From assembly GCA_946188165.1 (NCBI GenBank), contig CAMHTW010000006.1, forward strand, positions 33,658 through 97,657: a stretch of DNA of 64,000 nt. The letters are read 5' to 3'. Positions 1-12,667 of this stretch are shown here, one piece after another. Every line of letters starts with the position of its first letter. The stretch's first letter is position 1. The stretch is from an uncultured Prevotella sp. GTDB taxonomy: Bacteria; Bacteroidota; Bacteroidia; Bacteroidales; Bacteroidaceae. The position numbers and the translations under genes were made by a program. A model generated the notes under the pieces. That model did no database searches, had not been told where the DNA came from, and saw only the letters and a list, made by a program, of their open reading frames with translations.

Positions 1-151
1 GCTCCAACATATCAGGACGCCCGCCCTAATTTATTCGGGCAGCCGCCCAAATCTGCCAAGATGCCGTCTCGCTCCCTGCTACATCCCATGTTAATCCCTG
101 CAACTACGGAACTCTTCCCCTTTCTCCTCCTAATATTAAATTACTGAACTT
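1..151. other. no clear gene; possible decayed coding sequence
   Basis: No open frame of useful length is visible. On the minus strand one short stretch reads protein-like (LTWDVAGSETASWQIWAAARIN) before an in-frame TAG. It could be part of a broken gene that continues beyond the window, but nothing stronger can be said. Confidence 0.25.
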
Positions 152-262
152 TCAAAAAGAAAGCAACTGCTCGCGTCCACTTACCACCAAGGTAATGAGG
201 TAGGTGCCGCGACCATGGTAGTCATGTCCTGGATTACGTGGCCGATATGCTGATGTCATCAT
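152..262 (-). pseudogene. REP-associated (Y1-type) transposase, N-terminal remnant
   Basis: Read on the minus strand from a double ATG, 36 codons run to a TGA. The peptide contains RPRNPGHDYHGRGTYLITL, which resembles the start of the REP-associated tyrosine transposases (Y1_Tnp, IS200-like) common in Prevotella and Bacteroides, where the HDY...YLITL stretch forms the first beta strand. The HUH motif and catalytic tyrosine that should follow are absent. A -7-like TAACTTTG lies just upstream (about 274-281). It sits directly downstream of btuC in the same orientation. I infer a decayed insertion. The family assignment is from memory of the N-terminal motif only. Confidence 0.45.
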
Positions 263-310
263 TCTGCACACAAAGTTAGCAATTATAAATCAAGATACTC
301 TGACGTGGCG

Positions 311-1315
311 TTAATGTCTGAGTTTCAGAATGACGTAAATGATGACGGGAGCACCTAACAGGGGGGTGACGGCATTCAGGGGGATGACGCCATTCTCGCC
401 TGGCAACACGCACAACAGATTGCAGACGAGGGCTGTTACCGAACCCATCAGAATGGTGGCGGGCAACAGGGTTCTGTGGTTATCGGTGGTCAGCAACAGA
501 CGGGCCACATGAGGTACGGCCAGTCCGATAAAGGAAATGGGACCGCAGAAAGCCGTAACGACAGCAGTCAGCAAGCCTGTAACAACCAGCAACCAGTTGC
601 GTACACGAACCACATTAACGCCTAAGTTTTCTGCATAGCGTTCGCCTAACATCAGGGCATTGAGGGGTTTTATCAGCAGAAGGGCACAGAACAGCGCCAA
701 CAGCGTGATACTGGCGAAGGCTGGCATCATGCGCATGGAGACACCGCCAAACGAGCCCATGCCCCATACGACATAGGACTTGACGCCCTCGTCGGTGGCA
801 AAGAAGTTGAGCAGGGTGACGGCTGACGACGAGACATAGCCGATCATGATGCCGACAATGAGCAGCATGACAGACGAACGGACCAGTCCGGAGAAGAAAA
901 AGATGACCAGCATGACGGCCATAGCACCCAGGAAGGCTGCAACAAGGATGGCAACGAAACCAGAAACCGTCACTGTACCAGCCGTGATGCTACCGCCTAA
1001 GAACAGCATGACCAATGCCACACCCAGTCCGGCACCACTGCTGATACCAAAAATACCCGGGTCGGCCAACGGATTGCGGAATGCCGTCTGAAGCATCAAA
1101 CCACTTGCAGCCAAGGCGCCACCAGCCAATACGGCGGTGATGGCCTGTGGCAGACGCGACTGTAGCACGATATACTGCCACGAGGGACGTATGCCTTCTG
1201 TAGAGCCTGTCAGGATGCTCAACACATCGGAGGCAGGGATATGGATAGACCCTACCAGAATATTGACAAACACGAGCACTATGGCCAGTACTGCAAGGAA
1301 GAGACACTTTTTCAT
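311..1315 (-). CDS. btuC: BtuC-type cobalamin ABC transporter permease (FecCD family)
   Basis: This 334-residue polytopic protein is a FecCD/BtuC inner-membrane permease. Hydrophobic segments run through its whole length, and the family's conserved region GGALAASGLMLQTAFRNPLADPG-type sequence lies near residue 65-90. About ten membrane segments are expected for the family, and the length is normal. It overlaps the end of the substrate-binding protein gene by 4 bp and is the last gene of the riboswitch-controlled operon. The context (BtuB, BtuG, BtuF upstream) makes vitamin B12 the likely substrate rather than iron-siderophore. The partner ATPase BtuD, normally the next gene, is missing; the reading frame is followed by a transposase remnant. 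Confidence 0.85.
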   Translation of the reverse strand: MKKCLFLAVLAIVLVFVNILVGSIHIPASDVLSILTGSTEGIRPSWQYIVLQSRLPQAITAVLAGGALAASGLMLQTAFRNPLADPGIFGISSGAGLGVALVMLFLGGSITAGTVTVSGFVAILVAAFLGAMAVMLVIFFFSGLVRSSVMLLIVGIMIGYVSSSAVTLLNFFATDEGVKSYVVWGMGSFGGVSMRMMPAFASITLLALFCALLLIKPLNALMLGERYAENLGVNVVRVRNWLLVVTGLLTAVVTAFCGPISFIGLAVPHVARLLLTTDNHRTLLPATILMGSVTALVCNLLCVLPGENGVIPLNAVTPLLGAPVIIYVILKLRH

Positions 1316-2430
1316 TTTACCAAGTGATAATAACGCAACGTATGATGTGGCAAGACGTCTGGGTGCAAGATACGGATAAAGTCGGACAACAACAGGTCAG
1401 GACGGAAAGGCGACTCCTCGTAGAACAACGACTGTTCGACATTGCAGCCATAGACCCTACCCTCACGGAACGAACGGAACTGACTGTAGCCACGGTGTTC
1501 GCTTAGCAACTGCTGACGGGTCAACTTCTGTTGGCCACTATAGCGCAAGAGCCACACATCGCTCTCGCCGGCACGTTCAAGGACTGTCTCGAAAGGCAAT
1601 GCTACTGAACCGCTATGCTCGTCAGCAGCCCACGGATAATCGGCGCCAGCATCGGCCAGCATACAGCCAATGGTGCTACGTCCGCCAGGCACATACCAAA
1701 CGGAACCTGTAATCTTATCCAATAGGGATGAAGTCCGCTGTTTGATGCCTGACATCTGTTGTTTCAGGGCATTGTAGCTGCTGTCGACGAGGGCAAACAA
1801 ACTGTCGGCCTCGTGTTCACAGCCATACAGCATACCGTAGAAACGCACCCACTCTGCCCTGCCCAATGGCGATGCTTCCATATATTCAGCACACTCGACG
1901 ATGGGGATGTCTATTTCCTCCAACGGTCCATAGCCGCCACTGTTCTCGAAGGGCGACAACAACATGGCATCAGGATGCAGGTCGATAATATTCTCGATGA
2001 CAGGACTCATACCGTCGCCACAGTCCATAATACGTCCGCTATCGACACCGGACTGGACAAACGGAGCCTTGATATACTTCAAATCAGCAACGCCCGCAAC
2101 ACTGTTTTCGCGATGAAGCATGCTGAGCAGCGAACAATGGACGGTCGTAAACACCACACTGCGACGCAAAGGAGTGCGAATCACGGTACCCTCAGGCACC
2201 ACCTCAGGCAAGGCACTGTCGGCAGGTATCAACACATAGCGATGGAGCACGGCATCCTGACGCCAGGGATGGCTAATCGTAGCAACCGTATAACCTTGGT
2301 AGCGAACCAGGCTGAGCAGTCGGGCATATTGTAAATGGACAGTGTCGCCACCGTCTGCGGAGGAACGCATTCGTCCCCCGCAAGACGATAGCAATACTGC
2401 CAATATGAATAAATAAATCAGCCTGTACAT
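1312..2430 (-). CDS. btuF: BtuF-like periplasmic substrate-binding lipoprotein
   Basis: A 372-residue class III (TroA/BtuF-like) solute-binding protein. It begins with a lipoprotein signal (LLSSC at about residue 13-17), so it is probably anchored in the periplasm. The domain organisation fits the family: an N-terminal lobe with VAGVADLKYI, a middle section with LHPDAMLLSPFE (the 'P-D-hydrophobic' strand) and a C-terminal lobe. It should capture cobalamin and deliver it to the permease encoded next, with which it overlaps by 4 bp. It directly follows the DUF4465-like gene. Substrate is inferred from the B12 riboswitch and neighbours; a siderophore-binding role is less likely here. Confidence 0.8.
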   Translation of the reverse strand: MYRLIYLFILAVLLSSCGGRMRSSADGGDTVHLQYARLLSLVRYQGYTVATISHPWRQDAVLHRYVLIPADSALPEVVPEGTVIRTPLRRSVVFTTVHCSLLSMLHRENSVAGVADLKYIKAPFVQSGVDSGRIMDCGDGMSPVIENIIDLHPDAMLLSPFENSGGYGPLEEIDIPIVECAEYMEASPLGRAEWVRFYGMLYGCEHEADSLFALVDSSYNALKQQMSGIKQRTSSLLDKITGSVWYVPGGRSTIGCMLADAGADYPWAADEHSGSVALPFETVLERAGESDVWLLRYSGQQKLTRQQLLSEHRGYSQFRSFREGRVYGCNVEQSLFYEESPFRPDLLLSDFIRILHPDVLPHHTLRYYHLVK

Positions 2431-3297
2431 TTAGAACTGAACAGCGACATCGTCGTAGGCAAAGTACGCAGGCGTGTTAAGACCCCAATCGCCCTTGTCC
2501 GTACCGTCCATGTCGAAGACAACCATGACAACCTTGCCAAGAGCAGAGAGGTCGAACTTGGTCCAGTCAGAGACATATACGCCGTCCTTGCACAAATCGA
2601 ACTGGACGGAGCCAGTCTCGTTGCCATCAGCATCGTAACCTGTAGCAGTAATCCACAGACTGCCTTTTTGCGAAACCAGCGACTTGGTATATCCATCGCC
2701 ATTGATAATGCTGTTCAGCGTATAAGTGGTAGGAATGACATACATGTGGTCAATGACACGGGCAACATCATCAGAGAAATACAAGTAAGGAGCAATGCCC
2801 ATCATGGTGCTTGAACCGAAATGAACACAGAAGTTCTTGGAACCATTGTGACCTGTGGCAACAGGAATAGCCAATTGGTTCTCATAAGTGCCCTTCGACA
2901 GGTCTAACTCAGAATAATTAGAAACGGCATGGCCACCATAATAGTACTGATTGTCGTCGAACAAACCTCCAATGATGATATGAGCCAGGAAGGTATTGCC
3001 GTCATCACTCCAGTTATATGCTGGCGTTGTAGCCTCTGTAGGAGCGAGCATCTTACCACCATACTGAGGATAGTCAATCAGCGTGCTCCAGTACTGCTGG
3101 CCAAGATAGTTGGTACCAGCCTTCCAGTCGGCATCCTCAAAGGTCAGGACACGGATGGTCTGACCAGGCACATCATCACTACCAGTGCCAGTGCCAGTGC
3201 CACTATCGCCACTGGGATTGTCGATTTTAGAACACGATGTGAAAGCAGCCATTGCGCATACGAATGCTGCAGACATAAATAACACTTGTTTTTTCAT
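2431..3297 (-). CDS. DUF4465-like surface lipoprotein of the B12 locus
   Basis: A 288-residue predicted lipoprotein: signal peptide ending in FTSC (about residue 19-22), then a flexible Gly/Ser/Thr-rich spacer (SGTGTGTGSDD) and a beta-rich body. The C-terminal part (GVYVSDWTKFDLSALGKV and NTPAYFAYDDV) resembles the DUF4465 family, often found in B12 uptake loci of Bacteroidetes. A family of B12-binding lipoproteins named BtuH has been described in such loci; I cannot say from sequence alone that this is one. It lies 31 bp downstream of another secreted protein and ends one base before btuF begins. A role in capturing cobamides at the outer surface is inferred. Confidence 0.65.
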   Translation of the reverse strand: MKKQVLFMSAAFVCAMAAFTSCSKIDNPSGDSGTGTGTGSDDVPGQTIRVLTFEDADWKAGTNYLGQQYWSTLIDYPQYGGKMLAPTEATTPAYNWSDDGNTFLAHIIIGGLFDDNQYYYGGHAVSNYSELDLSKGTYENQLAIPVATGHNGSKNFCVHFGSSTMMGIAPYLYFSDDVARVIDHMYVIPTTYTLNSIINGDGYTKSLVSQKGSLWITATGYDADGNETGSVQFDLCKDGVYVSDWTKFDLSALGKVVMVVFDMDGTDKGDWGLNTPAYFAYDDVAVQF

Positions 3298-3328
3298 AAC
3301 TGTTTGTTTTTAAAAAAAGAGTAAATGT

Positions 3329-4450
3329 TTATTGAATGATAAAAATTCTTCCGTTTCGGACGTAGAGTCCCTTGCGTGGGTGTGCCGTCTTTTGCCCAAG
3401 CAGATTGTAATACGAAGCATTGGGTGACGACAACGTCTTCATGTCACGTACGCCGGTCGTGCTGTCCTTGACACGCTGGACGGAAGTGTCAAGATGCAGG
3501 TCCTCGGCACCTAACAGCTCCGTTGATGTCTCGCCAATCCATCCACACTGCTGATTCACAGCGGTATAGACACGAACGAAATCAACAAAATCAATCGTCA
3601 CTGGCTGACGGCTCACTACCTCGACGGCATTGTCGAAGTCGAAGCTGCCATTCTCAGCCACAGTATTAGGCTTGTTATCGACATAACCCCATGCCAATGG
3701 TTGTAATATCCAGTTCTCTTTAGGATACACCAGCGTATTGTATCCATTCCGAGGCAGTAACGTCTGCGGTCCGAACGTCATCGTATCGTCATTGACCCAC
3801 ATCGGATAATACGTCTGGGCATGGTATCGGTTTTTGCTGACATAGCCACTCTGGCCCTGATTATCAGTCCAAGGGACATACTGCTCTATTGTAATATCCT
3901 TGGAAATCGCACTGGTTTTGCCGTCAGCCTGCTCGGTGGTGGGGCGTTGATAAGTGATGGTATAGCCATAGACGACCTTACCCACGCTGTCAGCATCGGC
4001 ACTGCCTTTCAGCTCATACCACGTATCGTCAGGAAGTCCGTTTCCATTCTCGTCTTTCGACACCATAACGATACCTGGTTCGCTATTGCCTTCGAAGTTA
4101 GAATTTCCCAGTATCAAGACGTCAGCCTGACCCTGCACGTTAGCAATGGAATGGTCGAAATGAAAGGTAATATACCCGCCATATCCGCCCAGGCACACCA
4201 TATCGCGCTGATTATTGGCCAGCGACTCAGTACATTTCTGTGCCATACGTGCAGCATCGTCGCCCTGTTCGTATTTCGGCATCATGTTGACAAACTGTCC
4301 GGGGGCTGGGCGATACTCATCGACAGCCACAATATATGGCGTATGCTGCGTGACGTTATCCAACCGCTGAGCTTGCAGACCGATTGACAGCCAGAAGCCC
4401 CAACCTATCAAATAGATTTTCTTCATCATATCATATCTTTTATCTTTCAT
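3329..4450 (-). CDS. secreted cell-surface protein of the B12 locus
   Basis: A 373-residue protein with a signal peptide (MMKKIYLIGWGFWLSIGLQAQ), most likely starting at Met8 or Met9 rather than the annotated Met1. The body is beta-rich with a possible EF-loop-like stretch (DENGNGLPDD, about residue 132-141), which is common in Bacteroidetes surface proteins. The last 40 residues (YNLLGQKTAHPRKGLYVRNG) match the short C-terminal extension seen on many Prevotella extracellular proteins and are reminiscent of secretion-linked C-terminal tails. It overlaps the btuG end by 4 bp (ATGA). The molecular function is not known. The locus suggests cobalamin capture or scaffolding. Confidence 0.6.
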   Translation of the reverse strand: MKDKRYDMMKKIYLIGWGFWLSIGLQAQRLDNVTQHTPYIVAVDEYRPAPGQFVNMMPKYEQGDDAARMAQKCTESLANNQRDMVCLGGYGGYITFHFDHSIANVQGQADVLILGNSNFEGNSEPGIVMVSKDENGNGLPDDTWYELKGSADADSVGKVVYGYTITYQRPTTEQADGKTSAISKDITIEQYVPWTDNQGQSGYVSKNRYHAQTYYPMWVNDDTMTFGPQTLLPRNGYNTLVYPKENWILQPLAWGYVDNKPNTVAENGSFDFDNAVEVVSRQPVTIDFVDFVRVYTAVNQQCGWIGETSTELLGAEDLHLDTSVQRVKDSTTGVRDMKTLSSPNASYYNLLGQKTAHPRKGLYVRNGRIFIIQ

Positions 4451-5613
4451 TTCTCATCTTTCATCAAGAACACCGCATGTCCAGGAATATCACCCGTACG
4501 CACCATATAATCGAACGAACCGTCTGCATTGAAATGGAGCAGACTGCCACTCGACACAAAGTTTTTGGCATCCATCAGATAGAAATCATGATTCGTAGGA
4601 TGCACGATGATGCCGTAGGGTTGCTCCATAAACCAATACGCGTCAGGAATCGCCAGATGAGTCGTTACAATCTCATGTGTACGGACATTGATAATACCTA
4701 ACGATTGCTCGTAATTTGCCGTAGCGTAATTGAACTCTGCACCCAGATAATAGAGAGAGTCGCCAACGATACACATGTCCGAAACAGGCATATCCATTCT
4801 TCCTTTCAACTGCATCTGTCCGTTGTTATCGCTCTGCAACCAGCACAGGCCAGACGGGTTGTCATAATAATCCCCTCTGGTAGTTACCCATAACTGTCCG
4901 TACTTGTCAGCACGGCAACGATGCAGATTGACGGCTACGTCTATCTGGCGCTCTTCGGTGAACGATTCGAGATTGACGACACTCACAGTCTGGTCATAAT
5001 CAGGCACGCGGTAGCCACCACTATTAGCTACATACAACTTGCCTCCGACGACAGCCATCTCCTCTGGCTGATAGCCGACAACCACAGAGTCGACCTTCTG
5101 TAACGTCAGCGTATCTACCTTATACACCCTACCACGAGGTGCATTACCATCTATGGCTACTGGACCTACATACGAACTGACGTATGCATAACCGCCATCG
5201 AACGTCACATAACGGCAGTTGGGAATGTCCACCTTGCCTATCTTGACGGCATCTGCAGCACGGCACACCTCTACTTTGTTCGAACAATTGATGACAAGCC
5301 ACAGGCGCGAACCGTATATTTTGATGTCGTTGCCCACATCGCCCAACTCCTTGACTTCATTGGGATTACGCTCAGCGTAGATATTACGGTTATAATGGAT
5401 GGTGCTGTCGTTACCTGACAGATCCAGGTAGTCAAGTGTGCACTTGTTTGAGCCCATATTACCCTCATTCAGAATATACATACCTATTACCTCACTGGTC
5501 ACAGCCTTCACGCCCGTATCCTCATCTTCTGCATAGATGATGGTATCGTCCGTACGACAGGCCGTCAGTAGCATCGACAGAGCTGTTATAATATATAATA
5601 GGTATAATCTCAT
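4447..5613 (-). CDS. btuG: BtuG-like beta-propeller B12-binding lipoprotein (DUF5074/YncE-like)
   Basis: A 388-residue lipoprotein (lipobox LLTAC, residues 15-19) with repeated beta-propeller blades such as GSRLWLVINCSNKVEV, GGYAYVSSYVGPVA and GGKLYVANSGGYRVP. This matches BtuG, the surface propeller that binds cobalamin very tightly and sits on BtuB in gut Bacteroidetes. It starts 4 bp inside the end of btuB, and the whole block follows a cobalamin riboswitch, so co-production with the receptor is expected. Length is typical of a single seven-bladed propeller. A generic YncE-like propeller is the alternative, but the position beside btuB strongly favours BtuG. Confidence 0.8.
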   Translation of the reverse strand: MRLYLLYIITALSMLLTACRTDDTIIYAEDEDTGVKAVTSEVIGMYILNEGNMGSNKCTLDYLDLSGNDSTIHYNRNIYAERNPNEVKELGDVGNDIKIYGSRLWLVINCSNKVEVCRAADAVKIGKVDIPNCRYVTFDGGYAYVSSYVGPVAIDGNAPRGRVYKVDTLTLQKVDSVVVGYQPEEMAVVGGKLYVANSGGYRVPDYDQTVSVVNLESFTEERQIDVAVNLHRCRADKYGQLWVTTRGDYYDNPSGLCWLQSDNNGQMQLKGRMDMPVSDMCIVGDSLYYLGAEFNYATANYEQSLGIINVRTHEIVTTHLAIPDAYWFMEQPYGIIVHPTNHDFYLMDAKNFVSSGSLLHFNADGSFDYMVRTGDIPGHAVFLMKDEK

Positions 5614-7646
5614 ATCTTCACATCAAAGGTTAAACCGTAGTTACGCTTAGGCATCGGATAGTTTAATATGACGTCATAGTCCTGCGAGAACACGTTGTTC
5701 ACCTCCAGCATCACCCTCATCTCTAAACGCCTGACTCCAAACTGATATGACAACGACACGTCGCTGGTGTACCAGGGTTGCATGTAGTTGTACTTGATGT
5801 TCTCCTGCTGGTTATAACGCTCGCCGGCATAGATAAAACTGTAGTTCAAATCCCAGCCTTGATATTGTATATTCAGAATGGCTGAACCAGAATGCCAGGG
5901 AATGTAGGGAATCTGGTGGCGATAATACGAGTCAGCAGGATCAGTCACATCACGCGCCTGTTGCCACGTATATTGCACACGTCCTGTCACTAACAGTTTA
6001 CGGACAGGAACGATAGTGGTCTCGGCCTCTACATCAATACCCTTGATATGCACACGCCCAAGGTTAAGCATGGTCCAACGGAACTGCTGTCCCTTAGGAT
6101 AAGCTACTATCTTGTTGTGTACCGTATTGTAGTAGGCATCCGCCTGCACGTGAACATAGCGCAACAAACCATTTGAGAAATGCTTGTCGTAACTCAGTCC
6201 GACATTATACTGCAGGGCACTCTCTGGCTTCAGCAACGCATTGCCGATTTCTGTATAATAAAGGTCGTTGAACGTAGGCATGCGGAAACTTTTCTTGGCA
6301 TAGGCACGGATGGAGAGATGGCGTGAAGCCAGCGGATAGACGTTGAAGAACACGGCAGGCGTCCACTCCGTCATGGCATCCTTGCTCTGACCACTGGTGC
6401 GGTCTTTTACCGACGTCATCAGCAACGAAGCTTGAAGCTTGAAGCGTTCGAAGTTTACAGCCGATGCAAATGCCAGATAATGACTCCAACGTTGCGGATT
6501 CACGAACTGACGCATGTCGGCATCCAACTTATTCCAGCGCAGGTCATAGCTCAGCGAAGCACTCCACCAAGGCAACAGCTCGTAGACGTTCGACGTCGAG
6601 AATAGCAACTCCTGCTGACGATAGGTATTATCCACCATCAACTGCGTGGTGTCACGATTCACGTAACGGGTTTGATAGTAGGCGTATTTGGCCACAGCCT
6701 GTGTTGTAAACTTCGGTGTCAGCTGTTGTTGCCAGCGTCCCTGCACAAAAGTGTTATGGTCCCATTGGCGTTCGCCTCGGCGCCACACATTATTGACGAT
6801 AGCGCCAGGGATGCCACGTTCAGAATGATAGGTGTAAACCTTCAGTTTCCAGAAGCCGTCGTCCAACATACCATGCAGGTTCCCCTCGGCACGAAATGCC
6901 CAGATGTCGCCATTCTGACGGGTAGCCGTCGTATCATAAGCCACCGTACCATCCTGACGTTTGCGAAGATAGCGGAACTCATATTTGCCCGATGACGACA
7001 AGCCTTCTGCCGACAGCGAAGAACTGACCTTCGAGGACAGTTTCTGTTCCCATAGGGCAGACAACTTAAAGAGGTCGCTGGAACCATACTTACCCTTAAT
7101 CCGCAAGTTATATGAACGACCATCGCTAAAACGAGGTGCACGTGTGCGGATATACACCGCACCAGCATGACCAAAATCACTGGCAGGTTGTAGCAGCGCA
7201 CTCTTCTGACCATTAAACAGGGTTATCTCCTCAACATTGTCCAATGAGAACTGGGCAAGGTCTATCTGACCATTCTGCGCATTTCCGAGTTCAACACCAT
7301 CGTACGAAATACCCAGATGGTTGGTACCCATGGAACGGATATTCACCGTCTTGATGCCTCCAACACCGCCATAGTCCTTCAGCTGAAGCCCGGAGAAATA
7401 ACGCAGCGCATCAGCCACAGAGTGAGCACTCAACTTCTCCAGTTGCTGGCCGCCAAGCGTTTGCGACGGTATCACCTCTTTGTGATTATAGCGTGCCGTA
7501 ACAATGACCTCGTCCACATACTGGATGCTGTCGAAACGACTGTGCTGTGCATAAGATGTAAGAAGTGAAAAATGAAAAGATAAAAATAGCAGCATCCGCT
7601 TGTTCAGAGGATGTGTCAGCCATTGATATAATATCTCATCTTTCAT
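5610..7646 (-). CDS. btuB: TonB-dependent vitamin B12 outer-membrane receptor
   Basis: A 678-residue TonB-dependent receptor. A plug domain (about residues 45-160, with DEVIVTARYNHKEV near the TonB box position, SVADALRYFSGLQ and GIKTVNIRSMG) is followed by a 22-strand-type barrel ending with an aromatic C-terminal strand (NYGLTFDVKI). It imports cobalamin across the outer membrane. It is the first gene after the cobalamin riboswitch. The signal peptide FLSFHFSLLTSYAQ is encoded by a stretch that resembles the short pyrimidine-rich iterated repeats found between genes here. Met18 is an alternative start. The riboswitch plus BtuG make the substrate assignment firm. Confidence 0.88.
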   Translation of the reverse strand: MKDEILYQWLTHPLNKRMLLFLSFHFSLLTSYAQHSRFDSIQYVDEVIVTARYNHKEVIPSQTLGGQQLEKLSAHSVADALRYFSGLQLKDYGGVGGIKTVNIRSMGTNHLGISYDGVELGNAQNGQIDLAQFSLDNVEEITLFNGQKSALLQPASDFGHAGAVYIRTRAPRFSDGRSYNLRIKGKYGSSDLFKLSALWEQKLSSKVSSSLSAEGLSSSGKYEFRYLRKRQDGTVAYDTTATRQNGDIWAFRAEGNLHGMLDDGFWKLKVYTYHSERGIPGAIVNNVWRRGERQWDHNTFVQGRWQQQLTPKFTTQAVAKYAYYQTRYVNRDTTQLMVDNTYRQQELLFSTSNVYELLPWWSASLSYDLRWNKLDADMRQFVNPQRWSHYLAFASAVNFERFKLQASLLMTSVKDRTSGQSKDAMTEWTPAVFFNVYPLASRHLSIRAYAKKSFRMPTFNDLYYTEIGNALLKPESALQYNVGLSYDKHFSNGLLRYVHVQADAYYNTVHNKIVAYPKGQQFRWTMLNLGRVHIKGIDVEAETTIVPVRKLLVTGRVQYTWQQARDVTDPADSYYRHQIPYIPWHSGSAILNIQYQGWDLNYSFIYAGERYNQQENIKYNYMQPWYTSDVSLSYQFGVRRLEMRVMLEVNNVFSQDYDVILNYPMPKRNYGLTFDVKI

Positions 7647-7734
7647 CTTATAATCATTACATTTTTAATAAGATTCTCTGAAAATGGGAGACCACATGTC
7701 TCACGACATAAGTCTCCCGACTTATATAATAATA

Positions 7735-7940
7735 CACGTATTGCCGACTCCGGCCTAACCCCAGAGGCCTCGAAGTACGGACTTAGATACAACAGGCAGG
7801 TCTTCTGACTTACAGCCAGGGTGAACGTCTTCCCAAGAATATCAGTGACTTACAGTGTTCACCCCACTTAATAACTGCTTACAGCTGCGGGACAGTTGAG
7901 GACTCACACCTCATTCCCTTTTCCTGTTGCGCTTGCAAAG
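7735..7940 (-). promoter_or_regulatory. cobalamin riboswitch upstream of btuB
   Basis: On the minus strand the leader contains the conserved core of the AdoCbl riboswitch: GGTGTGAGTCCTCAACTG, CCCGCAGCTGTAAGC, GTCACTG, TGGGAAGAC and the B12 box AGTCAGAAGACCTGCC. These appear in the correct order and spacing. It should switch off the uptake operon when cobalamin is plentiful. The region between the B12 box and the btuB start (7647-7790) holds stems that can serve as the expression platform. Confidence 0.95.
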
Positions 7941-7941
7941 G

Positions 7942-7985
7942 TAATGTAAATCGAGCGAAAAACCAAAAGAAAGACAAGAATTTCT
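7942..7985 (-). promoter_or_regulatory. promoter of the cobalamin uptake operon
   Basis: Minus-strand sequence reads TTTTGG, about 19 bases, then TACCTTTGCA just upstream of the riboswitch. This fits the Bacteroidetes -33 (TTTG) and -7 (TAnnTTTG) elements. Confidence 0.7.
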
Positions 7986-8007
7986 TGGTATTTCCCACTT
8001 TTTTTAT

Positions 8008-8015
8008 TACTTTTG
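8008..8015 (+). promoter_or_regulatory. -7 box of the metH promoter
   Basis: TACTTTTG followed by CAC, about 22 bases before the metH start codon, matches TAnnTTTG. The promoter is divergent from the riboswitch-controlled operon. Confidence 0.65.
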
Positions 8016-8036
8016 CACGGCAAAAACTAAGTTACA

Positions 8037-11609
<3,573 letters not shown>

Positions 11610-11640
11610 TAACGACAAAACGAAATATCGATAAAAGAAC

Positions 11641-12597
11641 ATGAAAGTAATAGACATCCTGAATAGTTCTAAACAACCGTTTGCCAGTTTCGAGTTGGTA
11701 CCACCTCTGAAGGGCAGCGATGTTACCCGACTCTACGACAGCATTGAACCTTTGATGGAGTTTGCGCCACCGTTTATCAACGTTACATGCCATCGCGACG
11801 AAGTGGAATATGTGCCAAACAGTAATGGTACATACACGAAGATGACTTTGGCCAAACGTCCAAGCACCATTGCCATCGTGGCAGCCATTATGCGCCGTTA
11901 TCCGCAACTGGAGATTGTGCCACACGTCATTTGTGGCGGTGCGTCACGCAGTAAAGTTGAAAGTGAACTGCTTGACCTGCACTTTTTGGGTATTCAGAAC
12001 GTAGTCGCTCTCCGTGGTGATGCCCTACCGGGACAGCGTTTCTTCATTCCCGAGCCCGATGGTTTTAGTCACAGTTCAGAACTGGTGGGAATGATTCACA
12101 ACCTGAATCAGGGACAGTATCTTGACCCCACAGTAAAGAATGGTCTTTCAACAAATTTCTGCGTGGGTGTGGCAGCCTATCCCGAAAAACACTACGAAGC
12201 AGCCAACCTCGATACAGACATCAATAATCTGAAGCAGAAGGTGAAGGCTGGTGCCGACTACATCGTCACACAAATGTTCTTCGACAACGACCAGTATTAC
12301 CGTTTTGTCGATAAGGTACGCAATGCGGGTATCAGCGTACCCGTCATTCCTGGATTGAAGCCGATTTCCAGTCAGCGACAGATTGATTTGTTGCCACGTT
12401 CTTTCCATATTGACATTCCGCAGACGCTGGTAAGCGAACTCAACAAGGCCAAGACTGCTGACGCAGCCTATCAGATCGGTATTGAATGGGCTATTGAGCA
12501 AAGCCGTGACCTGTTGGCACACGGTGCTCCTGCCATTCATTATTATACAATGGCTAAGACGGACAATGTTCGGAAGATTGTAAAGGCCGTCTTTTAA
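11641..12597 (+). CDS. metF: methylenetetrahydrofolate reductase
   Basis: A 318-residue MTHFR TIM barrel that reduces methylene-THF to methyl-THF with FAD. Family signatures are present: FASFELVPP at the N-terminus (catalytic Glu), PHVICGG (about 99), NVVALRGD (about 120) and YIVTQMFFDN (about 213). Length is normal for the bacterial enzyme. It lies 31 bp after metH with no promoter box between, so the two are probably co-transcribed and MetF feeds its product straight to MetH. Confidence 0.94.
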   Translation: MKVIDILNSSKQPFASFELVPPLKGSDVTRLYDSIEPLMEFAPPFINVTCHRDEVEYVPNSNGTYTKMTLAKRPSTIAIVAAIMRRYPQLEIVPHVICGGASRSKVESELLDLHFLGIQNVVALRGDALPGQRFFIPEPDGFSHSSELVGMIHNLNQGQYLDPTVKNGLSTNFCVGVAAYPEKHYEAANLDTDINNLKQKVKAGADYIVTQMFFDNDQYYRFVDKVRNAGISVPVIPGLKPISSQRQIDLLPRSFHIDIPQTLVSELNKAKTADAAYQIGIEWAIEQSRDLLAHGAPAIHYYTMAKTDNVRKIVKAVF

Positions 12598-12659
12598 TTG
12601 ATTTATCTGCAAAGGCGCAAAAAAGAGTTTGAAAGTTTTGGTAGTTCAAATTTTATTTG

Positions 12660-12667
12660 TACCTTTG
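12660..12667 (+). promoter_or_regulatory. -7 box of the rho promoter
   Basis: TACCTTTG (CAG) with a TTTG-like element about 20 bases upstream. It leaves a leader of about 100 nt before rho. The leader holds a weak hairpin (CTCCA...TGGAG) before a T-rich run; a role in autoregulation would be speculation. Confidence 0.65.

Noticed and set aside
7941-8036. SAM or second B12 riboswitch in front of metH
   Set aside because: The leader after the promoter box is only about 15 nt, too short for a riboswitch.
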